A stretch of 24,053 nt of DNA from Mageeibacillus sp. UBA5734. GTDB lineage: Bacteria; Bacillota; Clostridia; Saccharofermentanales; UBA5734. This document shows, one piece after another, positions 14,715 to 20,432 of this stretch. A program made the position numbers and the translations under genes. How positions within the stretch are numbered: position 1 is the first letter of the stretch; the number at the start of each line of letters is the position of its first letter. The notes beneath the pieces were generated by a model, which searched no databases, was not told the origin of the DNA, and worked only from the letters and a program-made list of their open reading frames with translations. The stretch covers positions 1 through 24,053 of the forward strand of contig DIGA01000072.1 in NCBI GenBank assembly GCA_002419365.1. Direction: 5' to 3'.

Positions 14715-16508
14715 TTATTTCTTGTCGACAGCGCTGAAGGCGCAGGCTTTGAGGCAGGCACCGCACTTGATGCACTTGCTCTGGTCAATGACATGCGGCT
14801 TCTTGACGGAGCCGGAGATGCACTTGACGGGGCAGGCGCGGGCGCAGGCGGTGCAGCCGATGCACTTGTCTTCGATGATGGTGTAGACCGACAGAGCCTG
14901 GCAGACACCGGCCGGGCAGCGCTTCTCGAAAACGTGGGCCTTGTACTCATCGATGAAGTGGTTGATCGTGGACAGGACCGGGTTCGGAGAGGTCTGGCCC
15001 AGGCCGCACAGGGCGGTGTCCTTGATGATCACGGAGAGTTCCTTGAGTTCTTCGATGCAGTCCGGGGTGGCCTTGCCTTCGGTGATGCGGGTCAGCATCT
15101 CGTGCAGGCGCTTGTTGCCGACGCGGCAGGCGGTGCACTTGCCACAGGACTCGTCCATGGTGAACTCGAGGTAGAACTTGGCGATGTTGACCATGCAATC
15201 GTCTTCGTCCATGACGATCATGCCGCCGGAGCCCATCATGGAACCGATGGCGATCAGGTTGTCATAGTCGATCGGGGTGTCGAGGTTGGCAGCGGTGATA
15301 CAGCCACCGGAAGGACCGCCGGTCTGGACAGCCTTGAATTCTTTGCCGCCCTTGATGCCGCCGCCGATGTCATAGATGATTTCCCTGAGGGTCATGCCCA
15401 TCGGGACTTCAACCAGACCGACGTTGTTGACTTTGCCGGCGAGGGCAAAGACCTTGGTGCCCTTGCTCTTGGCAGTACCGACGGAGGAGAACCATTCGGC
15501 ACCCTTGAGGAAGATGACCGGGACATTGGCCAGCGTCTCGACATTGTTGACGATGGTCGGCTTCTGCCACAGGCCTTTTTCGGCCGGGAACGGCGGTTTG
15601 TTGGTCGGCTCGCCGCGCTGGCCTTCGATCGATTTGATCAGAGAGGTTTCTTCGCCGCAGACGAAGGCGCCGGCGCCGAAGCGCAGCTGGATGTCAAAGT
15701 CGAAACCGGAATCAAAGAGGTCTTTGCCGAGGAGGCCATAGTCGTAAGCCTGCTTGATGGCGATTTCGAGGCGCTTGATGGCCAGCGGGTATTCAGCACG
15801 GATGTAGATGTAGCCCTTGGTGGCACCAATGGCATAGCCAGCGATGGCCATGGCTTCGAGCACACTGTGCGGGTCGCCTTCGAGGATGGAGCGGTCCATG
15901 AACGCACCCGGGTCACCTTCGTCAGCGTTGCAGATGACATATTTCTGGTCCGCGGAATAACGGCTGGCGAAATCCCACTTCATGCCGGTGGGGAAACCGC
16001 CGCCGCCTCTGCCCCTCAGGCCGCTCAGCTTGACGGTATCGACAACCTGGGCCGGAGTCATGTCGGTTAGGATCTTGCCCAGGGCCTGGTAGCCGTCGGC
16101 AGCGATGTATTCGTCAATGTTTTCCGGATCGATGGCACCACAGTTGCGCAGAGCGATGCGGAGCTGCTTCTTGTAGAAGGGCATGTCCTTGTGTTCGCTG
16201 ATGCGCTGCTCGAAGGTCGGTTCGACATACAGCAGACGGTCAACGGTACGGCCTTTGATGCAGTGTTCGTTGACAATCTCCTGGGTATCTTCCGGCTTGA
16301 CTTCGACATAGAGGATATTATCCGGGTGGATCTTGACGATCGGGCCTTTTTCGCAGAAACCGAAGCAACCGGTCGCAACGACCTGGACTTCCTCGGCCAA
16401 TCCGGCGGCCTTGATCTGTTTTTTGAAATTCTCGACAATCTTCATGCTGTCTGACGAGACACAGCCTGTGCCACCGCAAACCAGCACGTGCATTCTAAAC
16501 TTGCTCAT
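14715..16508 (-). CDS. hydB: NuoF-like flavoprotein subunit of NAD-linked [FeFe]-hydrogenase
   Basis: The 597-residue subunit binds FMN and NAD(H) and passes electrons to HydA. A thioredoxin-fold [2Fe-2S] domain with C11, C16, C48 and C52 precedes the NuoF core. That core has GLRGRGGGGFPTG (163-175), ADEGDPGAFMDRS (195-207) and the [4Fe-4S] ligands C455, C458, C461 and C501. The C-terminal extension has CPAGVC (531-536) and two ferredoxin motifs, C549/552/555/559 and C579/582/585/589. This domain set matches the HydB subunits of electron-bifurcating hydrogenases. The second of three clustered ATGs (16508) has GGGAGG seven bases upstream; the first overlaps the ribosome binding site. Confidence 0.96.
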   Translation of the reverse strand: MSKFRMHVLVCGGTGCVSSDSMKIVENFKKQIKAAGLAEEVQVVATGCFGFCEKGPIVKIHPDNILYVEVKPEDTQEIVNEHCIKGRTVDRLLYVEPTFEQRISEHKDMPFYKKQLRIALRNCGAIDPENIDEYIAADGYQALGKILTDMTPAQVVDTVKLSGLRGRGGGGFPTGMKWDFASRYSADQKYVICNADEGDPGAFMDRSILEGDPHSVLEAMAIAGYAIGATKGYIYIRAEYPLAIKRLEIAIKQAYDYGLLGKDLFDSGFDFDIQLRFGAGAFVCGEETSLIKSIEGQRGEPTNKPPFPAEKGLWQKPTIVNNVETLANVPVIFLKGAEWFSSVGTAKSKGTKVFALAGKVNNVGLVEVPMGMTLREIIYDIGGGIKGGKEFKAVQTGGPSGGCITAANLDTPIDYDNLIAIGSMMGSGGMIVMDEDDCMVNIAKFYLEFTMDESCGKCTACRVGNKRLHEMLTRITEGKATPDCIEELKELSVIIKDTALCGLGQTSPNPVLSTINHFIDEYKAHVFEKRCPAGVCQALSVYTIIEDKCIGCTACARACPVKCISGSVKKPHVIDQSKCIKCGACLKACAFSAVDKK

Positions 16509-16549
16509 TCGCATTCCTCCCAAAAGATTTCGGACTGGTAAGTCGCCGC

Positions 16550-16936
16550 TCAGGCCTTTTCAAAAGGCTGGCCGATGATCAGGTTTTCGACGAGTTCGCC
16601 ATTCTTGAGGTGTTTTTCGACGATTTCGACACCCTTGTCGGCGGAAACATAGCCATAGAGGATGGAGGCCTGTCCAGGGATCTGGACTTCAACCGTCGGT
16701 TCGGCGTAACAGGAACCCATGCAACCGGCGGTGACGAACTTGATGTTCTCGAGTCCGAGCTCGGAAGCTTTGCTGGCCATGGCGTTGAAGGTTTCACGGG
16801 CACCGGCGGCGATGCCGCAGGTTGCCATGCCGATGATGACTTTGGTGACACCTTCGCTTTCATTGCGGACGTTCATGTTGGTCTTGAGCTGTTCTTTGAT
16901 TGCCTTGAGTTCTTCCAAGGATTTCATCTTGGCCAT
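16550..16936 (-). CDS. Thioredoxin-fold [2Fe-2S] ferredoxin-like hydrogenase accessory subunit
   Basis: This 128-residue protein lies between hydC and hydB and is likely an accessory electron carrier of the complex. A helical N-terminus is followed by a thioredoxin-like ferredoxin fold with GMATCGIAAGA (C40) and TAGCMGSCYAEP (C72, C76). Only three cysteines occur in the whole protein, one fewer than the four ligands of HydC (C84, C89, C125, C129) and of the HydB N-terminus. I believe close relatives in other clostridial hydrogenase operons have the same pattern, so this is probably not a recent loss, but cluster binding is unproven. AAAGG lies about nine bases before the ATG. Gaps of 30 and 41 bp to its neighbours support one operon. 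Confidence 0.88.
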   Translation of the reverse strand: MAKMKSLEELKAIKEQLKTNMNVRNESEGVTKVIIGMATCGIAAGARETFNAMASKASELGLENIKFVTAGCMGSCYAEPTVEVQIPGQASILYGYVSADKGVEIVEKHLKNGELVENLIIGQPFEKA

Positions 16937-16966
16937 AGTATCAAACCTTTCTCCTTTGCGTTAAGG

Positions 16967-17455
16967 TCAGGCTTCCTCGCCCTTGTATTCGTTGAGGATG
17001 TTGTCGACTTGTTCGAGCTTGACACGGCCATAGACCTTGCCATTGACCATGACGACGGGGGCCAGGCCGCAGGCACCGACGCAGCGCAGGGCGTCGAGAG
17101 TGAATTTGCCGTCCGGGGTCGTTTCGCCGGACTTGATTTTGAGCTTGTCCTGGAGATCCTTGAGGATTTCCTCGGCTCCGCGGACGAAACAGGCTGTGCC
17201 CATGCAAACGTTGATGACATACTCACCACGTGGCGTTTCCGTGAAATAGGAATAGAATGTGACAACGCCGTTGACCTTGGCAGCTGGGATGTCGAGTTTG
17301 CGCGCAACGTGGAGCTGGATTTCCTTCGGCAGGTATCCGAAAATCTCCTGGGTCTTGTGCAAAACTGTGATCAACGAGCCTTCTTTTTCTTCGAGTCCAT
17401 CGATGAATGTATCCAGTTCGACGAACTTCTCGTGCAGTAATTCATTTGTGCACAT
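16967..17455 (-). CDS. hydC: NuoE-like [2Fe-2S] subunit of NAD-linked [FeFe]-hydrogenase
   Basis: The 162-residue protein matches the NuoE/HydC family in length and layout. A helical bundle (about 1-70, with LHKTQEIFGYLP) precedes a thioredoxin-fold [2Fe-2S] domain with ligands C84 and C89 (CMGTAC) and C125 and C129 (CVGAC), followed by GLAPVVMVNGKVYG. With HydB and HydA it forms the cytoplasmic trimer that couples NADH and ferredoxin to H2. AGGAGG precedes the ATG by about 11 bases. It is the first gene of the operon, behind a 279-bp AT-rich upstream region. Confidence 0.95.
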   Translation of the reverse strand: MCTNELLHEKFVELDTFIDGLEEKEGSLITVLHKTQEIFGYLPKEIQLHVARKLDIPAAKVNGVVTFYSYFTETPRGEYVINVCMGTACFVRGAEEILKDLQDKLKIKSGETTPDGKFTLDALRCVGACGLAPVVMVNGKVYGRVKLEQVDNILNEYKGEEA

Positions 17456-17481
17456 GAATAAGCTGACCTCCTCTGTTTTCC

Positions 17482-17503
17482 AAGCGGGAGGAAACCCCCG
17501 CTT
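17482..17503. repeat. Hairpin in the hydrogenase operon leader
   Basis: AAGCGGG (17482-17488) and CCCGCTT (17497-17503) form a perfect 7-bp stem with an 8-nt loop, just upstream of the hydC ribosome binding site on the minus strand. There is no T-run. It might affect translation or stability; no known riboswitch is recognisable. Confidence 0.4.
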
Positions 17504-17535
17504 TTGGTAACCTATGTTCCAATAACACCCATTTA

Positions 17536-17541
17536 ATCATA
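17536..17541 (-). promoter_or_regulatory. Weak candidate -10 box for the hyd operon
   Basis: On the minus strand this reads TATGAT, which would start transcription near 17529 and leave a 74-nt leader before hydC. There is no good -35 box 17 bp upstream (AACTCT), so an activator or another promoter may be needed. Confidence 0.25.
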
Positions 17542-17585
17542 CTTTTTTATGCAAATAAAGAGTTCTGCAGGGTCATTTTTGCGCA

Positions 17586-17608
17586 TTTTGTCATTTTACA
17601 TAACAAAA
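17586..17608. promoter_or_regulatory. Imperfect palindrome, Rex-like candidate operator
   Basis: TTTTGT at 17586-17591 mirrors ACAAAA at 17603-17608 within a 23-nt imperfect palindrome in which 9 of 11 pairs match. Rex, the NADH/NAD-sensing repressor, binds TTGTTAA-N4-TTAACAA; here the half-sites are TTGTCA and TAACAA with seven bases between them, one more than the consensus. It lies 131 bp upstream of hydC, where redox control of hydrogenase would be plausible. The assignment to Rex is tentative. Confidence 0.35.
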
Positions 17609-17622
17609 AGTTGCTCAATTCC

Positions 17623-17700
17623 GCAAACGTTATCGAATTCTGCCATAAACAGGGGCAAACGTTTACAAAAACGCGGTCCCAAATCATTCGGAATCGTTTT
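17623..17700. promoter_or_regulatory. Cluster of three AACGTT-like operator candidates
   Basis: GCAAACGTTATCG (centre 17628.5), GCAAACGTTTACA (centre 17660.5) and GGAATCGTTTTCG (centre 17695.5) are near-palindromes with a central CG, spaced 32 and 35 bp apart, close to three helical turns. This resembles LacI/CcpA-family sites; the second differs from a cre consensus at two positions. They lie upstream of the hyd operon and past the end of the amidase gene. Function is inferred. Confidence 0.35.
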
Positions 17701-17734
17701 CGATAGCCCATTTTCAGATCTAATAGCTTACTGT

Positions 17735-18544
17735 TTAGTAAATTTCCTGGCGGCGATGCATCAGCAGCGGCAATTCGCGGCGGACCTTTTCCACCAGGCC
17801 AAGGTCGATGGTCTCCAGGAAGCTGCCAGGCGTCTGGCCCAGCTGGCGGATGATATTGCCCCAGGGTCCGGCCAGGATGGAATGACCCCAGGACTGGTAG
17901 GAGGCATCTGGATTGCGGGCAGGGGCGCAGCCCAGGGTGAAAATCTGGTTATCGATCGCCCGGCTTCTGAATAACACCTCCCAATGGGCCGGTCCGGTCG
18001 TCTGGTTGAATGCGCCGGGGACCAGGATCAGTTTCGCCCCATCGAGGACCATCCGGCGCGCCAGTTCAGGAAAACGGAAATCATAACAGATACAAAGGCC
18101 GATCCGGCCAAATTCGGTGTCAAAGACGGTTGCTGCCTGACCGGCTGCGAGGGTGTCGGACTCTTTAAAATACTGGCCCCCTTTGATGTCGATATCGAAC
18201 AGATGTGCTTTACGGTGACAGGTGACGGGATGGCCTGTGCGGTCAAAGACAAAAGACGTGTTATAGACCAGGCCGGTTGCATCTCGCTCAGGAATCGAGC
18301 CGGCCACGAGCCAGACCTGGTGCCGGGCAGCCAGGTCAGACAGCTGCTTCAAAGCCGGCCCGTCGGCGGGCTCGGCATAGGTGTGGAACAGATCGGTCTG
18401 GTAGGGGCACAGGAACATCTCTGGCAGGACGATCAAATCCGCTCCCTGTCTGGCAAGTCGCGCGATGGCGCGGGCGGCTGTCCTGAGATTCTGGACCTTG
18501 TCGTCTGAGACTTTCATCTGGACGGCAGCAAGCTTGAGTTCCAT
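17735..18544 (-). CDS. Carbon-nitrogen hydrolase (nitrilase superfamily, Nit2/omega-amidase-like)
   Basis: The 269-residue protein has the nitrilase-superfamily catalytic triad: E42 in LPEMFLCPYQ, K112 in CHRKAHLFDIDI and nucleophile C153 in GLCICYDFRFPEL. The spacing and the KAHLFDI and YDFRFPEL motifs resemble omega-amidase (Nit2), which hydrolyses alpha-ketoglutaramate, but other amide or carbamoyl substrates are possible. It should be cytoplasmic. AAAGGGAG precedes the ATG. It is the last gene of a minus-strand set, 15 bp after the membrane-anchored unknown protein, and is followed by the AT-rich regulatory region of the hyd operon. Confidence 0.9.
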   Translation of the reverse strand: MELKLAAVQMKVSDDKVQNLRTAARAIARLARQGADLIVLPEMFLCPYQTDLFHTYAEPADGPALKQLSDLAARHQVWLVAGSIPERDATGLVYNTSFVFDRTGHPVTCHRKAHLFDIDIKGGQYFKESDTLAAGQAATVFDTEFGRIGLCICYDFRFPELARRMVLDGAKLILVPGAFNQTTGPAHWEVLFRSRAIDNQIFTLGCAPARNPDASYQSWGHSILAGPWGNIIRQLGQTPGSFLETIDLGLVEKVRRELPLLMHRRQEIY

Positions 18545-18559
18545 GTTGCAGGTCTCCCT

Positions 18560-18985
18560 TTAGCCGCCAAACAGGCGGGCAATCGGACCGATGACCGTGC
18601 TAAGATCTTGGATCGACTGGTTGAGCGTCTCGATGTCGATGCTGTCGATCTTGGCTGTGGCCTGGCCCAGGCTTTCCTGGCTCGATTCGACCAGGGTGTT
18701 GATATTCTCGACCATGCCGGTCCAGTCCGCCCTGGCCAGATCTGCCGTCACGGTCTCGATGTGCTCGATCGTGCGGTTGACCTTGTTGAAGGTGGACCCA
18801 AGTACCACAGCCAGGAGCACCAGGGCGATGGCCAGGAACAGGGACAGGAACCGAAACAGGCGCAACTGCTTTTTCATCAGCGTCAGCTGCTCAGCGTTCT
18901 GGCGCTGGATTTCGGACAAGGTGTCGGTCAGGATCTGGGCCGGGATATTCGGATCAGGCAGATGGGTATCGGATTCACCAGTCAT
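18560..18985 (-). CDS. Membrane-anchored protein of unknown function
   Basis: I do not recognise this 141-residue protein. An acidic and then heptad-like N-terminal segment (about 15-40) leads to Lys/Arg residues and one membrane helix (about 43-63). It is followed by a long amphipathic helical region (about 65-130) rich in I/V-xx-xx-N/D repeats, such as VNRTIEHIETV and MVENINTLV, that should form a coiled coil. The C-terminus is short and hydrophobic (PIARLFGG). The layout suits a small membrane scaffold. GAGAGG precedes the ATG. It lies 25 bp after the SixA-like gene and 15 bp before the amidase, so all three are probably co-transcribed. Confidence 0.8.
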   Translation of the reverse strand: MTGESDTHLPDPNIPAQILTDTLSEIQRQNAEQLTLMKKQLRLFRFLSLFLAIALVLLAVVLGSTFNKVNRTIEHIETVTADLARADWTGMVENINTLVESSQESLGQATAKIDSIDIETLNQSIQDLSTVIGPIARLFGG

Positions 18986-19010
18986 GCTTCAACCTCTCTC
19001 AATCAGGCTT

Positions 19011-19553
19011 CTACGGGCGCAGCTTCTTCAGGATCCTGGGCTGGACAAACCACTGCAGCTGGCCTTGCCCTTTCCAGATGGCCTGGCCATTACCCAGCGG
19101 ATCCCAGGTAAAAGGATCGAAATCGAAACAGGCGGCGGCGCCTTTCTTAAAAGGCAGCAGGCAGCCGCAGAGCCGCTGGCTCCAGTGACCCCAGTGGGGT
19201 TCGTGTCCGACCAGGACCAGGCTGGTTCCCGGATCGAGCGTCTTGGCTGCCTGGACGAAGCCGGGCCAGTCCCCTGTGGCGATGAATTCGTGCTGGGACA
19301 AGTCGTCTGGCATTGCACGCTCGCGCAAGTCCAGGCTGTCTCGGAGAATTTCTGCTGTCTCGCGGGCCCGGACCAGAGGACTGGTCCAGATGACCAGCTG
19401 CTTCTTGTCGTCCAAGAGCAGGCTAAGCTGGGGCAGCGCGCGGGCCAGTTTCTTTTTGCCGTCAACGGTCAGGCGGCGGGCAGCATCTTCAGCTGGATCG
19501 TCTGGGTGGGTTGCATCTTCCGCTTCACCATGACGGAGCAAGATCAGGTCCAT
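19011..19553 (-). CDS. SixA-like histidine phosphatase
   Basis: The 180-residue protein belongs to the histidine phosphatase (phosphoglycerate-mutase-like) superfamily. The phospho-accepting histidine is H8 in LLRHGEAE, the phosphate-binding region SPLVRARETAE is at 58-68 and the second catalytic histidine is H117 in VGHEPH. The short length and the RHGEAE start match SixA, which dephosphorylates phosphohistidine in some phosphorelay or PTS proteins; the target here is unknown. GGGAGGG lies upstream of the ATG. The start codon directly abuts the stop of a possible 11-residue leader ORF. No matching phosphorelay HPt protein is adjacent. Confidence 0.88.
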   Translation of the reverse strand: MDLILLRHGEAEDATHPDDPAEDAARRLTVDGKKKLARALPQLSLLLDDKKQLVIWTSPLVRARETAEILRDSLDLRERAMPDDLSQHEFIATGDWPGFVQAAKTLDPGTSLVLVGHEPHWGHWSQRLCGCLLPFKKGAAACFDFDPFTWDPLGNGQAIWKGQGQLQWFVQPRILKKLRP

Positions 19554-19589
19554 TCAATCACCCTCCCATCCGGTCTGTTTGATGAACAT
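19554..19589 (-). CDS. Possible 11-residue leader peptide upstream of the SixA-like gene
   Basis: On the minus strand an ATG has GGAGG exactly seven bases upstream (19597-19601) and opens an ORF encoding MFIKQTGWEGD. It ends with TGA immediately before, and in frame with, the ATG of the phosphatase gene. The phosphatase's own ribosome binding site lies inside this ORF. Such an arrangement suits translational coupling or attenuation. It could also be chance. Confidence 0.35.
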   Translation of the reverse strand: MFIKQTGWEGD

Positions 19590-19636
19590 GGACAATCCTC
19601 CGGTTTTACATTCATTTGTCATCAGTCTGTACCATG

Positions 19637-19671
19637 GAACGGTACCGTTCGCGCGCGATTAACGGTAAAAT
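19637..19671. promoter_or_regulatory. Palindromic operator candidate overlapping a plus-strand promoter
   Basis: GAACGGTACCGTTC (19637-19650) is a perfect 14-bp palindrome. A further AACGGTA half (19661-19667) overlaps a TAAAAT -10-like box (19666-19671), and no good -35 box is visible. The site lies between the divergent SixA-like and acyltransferase-like genes, so one regulator could control both. A CGCGCGCG run separates the two halves. The rest of the 143-bp gap holds the leader ORF. Confidence 0.4.
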
Positions 19672-19696
19672 TAACTCATAGGAGGAACGAAGCAGC

Positions 19697-20356
19697 ATGG
19701 CACACAACCGGACGGGTGCACTTTTTTCCATCAGCAGGGCGGCCATTCGCTGGCGCTATCCCTACCGCTTCGTGTTGCCTGACCAGCGGCCCGAACCTGC
19801 CGTTTATGTGGTTCATCACCAGAACCTCAAAGGACCCCTCCTGGGCATGGCCTGGTTCCCGGTCGCAGTGCGCCCGTGGGTGCTGAACGTTTTTTTCAGC
19901 CAGCGAGCATGCTTTGACCAGTACTACCATTATACCTTCACCCAGCGTCTAAAAATACCCAAAATTCTGGCAGCCAGCCTGGCCTGGCCACTTTCTTTTT
20001 TCATTTCCAGCCTGATGCGCTCGATGCGGGCCATACCGGTCCACCGCGATTCCGCTGCAGTGATCACGACCTTCCGGGAAAGCCTCAGGGCGCTTGTATC
20101 CGGCGAGAGTCTCTTGCTCGCCCCCGACATCGATTACGCCGATGACCGGGCGGAGGTTGGTGACCTGTATGACGGGTTTCTCGATCTGGAACGCTTTTAC
20201 CAGCGCAAAACCGGCCATCATCTCCCCTTTATTCCATTACAGCTCGATCACTCAAACCGGCAGATCGTCAGCGGGAAACCGTTGTATTTTCCTGATACCA
20301 TTCCATTCCAGAAGGCCAAGCCCGTCCTGTACCAGAGGCTGAAAGACAGTCTGTGA
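19697..20356 (+). CDS. PlsC-like acyltransferase-fold protein lacking the HX4D aspartate
   Basis: The 219-residue protein resembles a clostridial branch of the lysophospholipid acyltransferase family. The first block is YVVHHQNLKGPLL (H40, H41). The usual HX4D aspartate is absent: K45 and G46 occupy the two possible positions. The second block is APDIDYADD (142-150), where classical enzymes have FPEGT. Then come a TFRESLRAL helix (125-133) and FYQRKTGHHLPFIPLQL, as in relatives. A hydrophobic segment (about 87-107) could sit in the membrane. It may transfer an acyl group by a modified mechanism or be non-catalytic. AGGAGG lies eleven bases before the ATG. It is 76 bp upstream of the Lon-like protease gene. 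Confidence 0.72.
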   Translation: MAHNRTGALFSISRAAIRWRYPYRFVLPDQRPEPAVYVVHHQNLKGPLLGMAWFPVAVRPWVLNVFFSQRACFDQYYHYTFTQRLKIPKILAASLAWPLSFFISSLMRSMRAIPVHRDSAAVITTFRESLRALVSGESLLLAPDIDYADDRAEVGDLYDGFLDLERFYQRKTGHHLPFIPLQLDHSNRQIVSGKPLYFPDTIPFQKAKPVLYQRLKDSL

Positions 20357-20388
20357 CAGGCGGGGAGCGCGCAAAAAGCCTGGCATAA

Positions 20389-20413
20389 CTTGCAGCAACA
20401 CGACAGCTGCAAG
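20389..20413. promoter_or_regulatory. Inverted repeat with 9-nt spacer upstream of the Lon-like protease
   Basis: CTTGCAGC (20389-20396) and GCTGCAAG (20406-20413) are perfect 8-bp arms separated by 9 nt, placed just before the AAGGAGGG ribosome binding site. Geometry with a 9-nt spacer is like the CIRCE element of HrcA, but the sequence does not match it. It could be an operator or an mRNA hairpin. Confidence 0.4.
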
Positions 20414-20432
20414 CACTCAAGGAGGGATCATC

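Noticed and set aside
12919..14886. A 655-codon plus-strand ORF antisense to hydA
   Set aside because: It is a shadow of hydA codon usage; it has no recognisable domain or ribosome binding site, and the opposite strand encodes an intact, motif-complete hydrogenase.
14793..16070. A 425-codon plus-strand ORF antisense to hydB
   Set aside because: It is low-complexity and rich in Gly, Ala and Asp, as expected from the reverse frame of a high-GC gene; hydB on the other strand is complete.
20411..20418. AAGCACTC read as half of a CIRCE element
   Set aside because: The matching GAGTGC half after a 9-nt spacer is absent.
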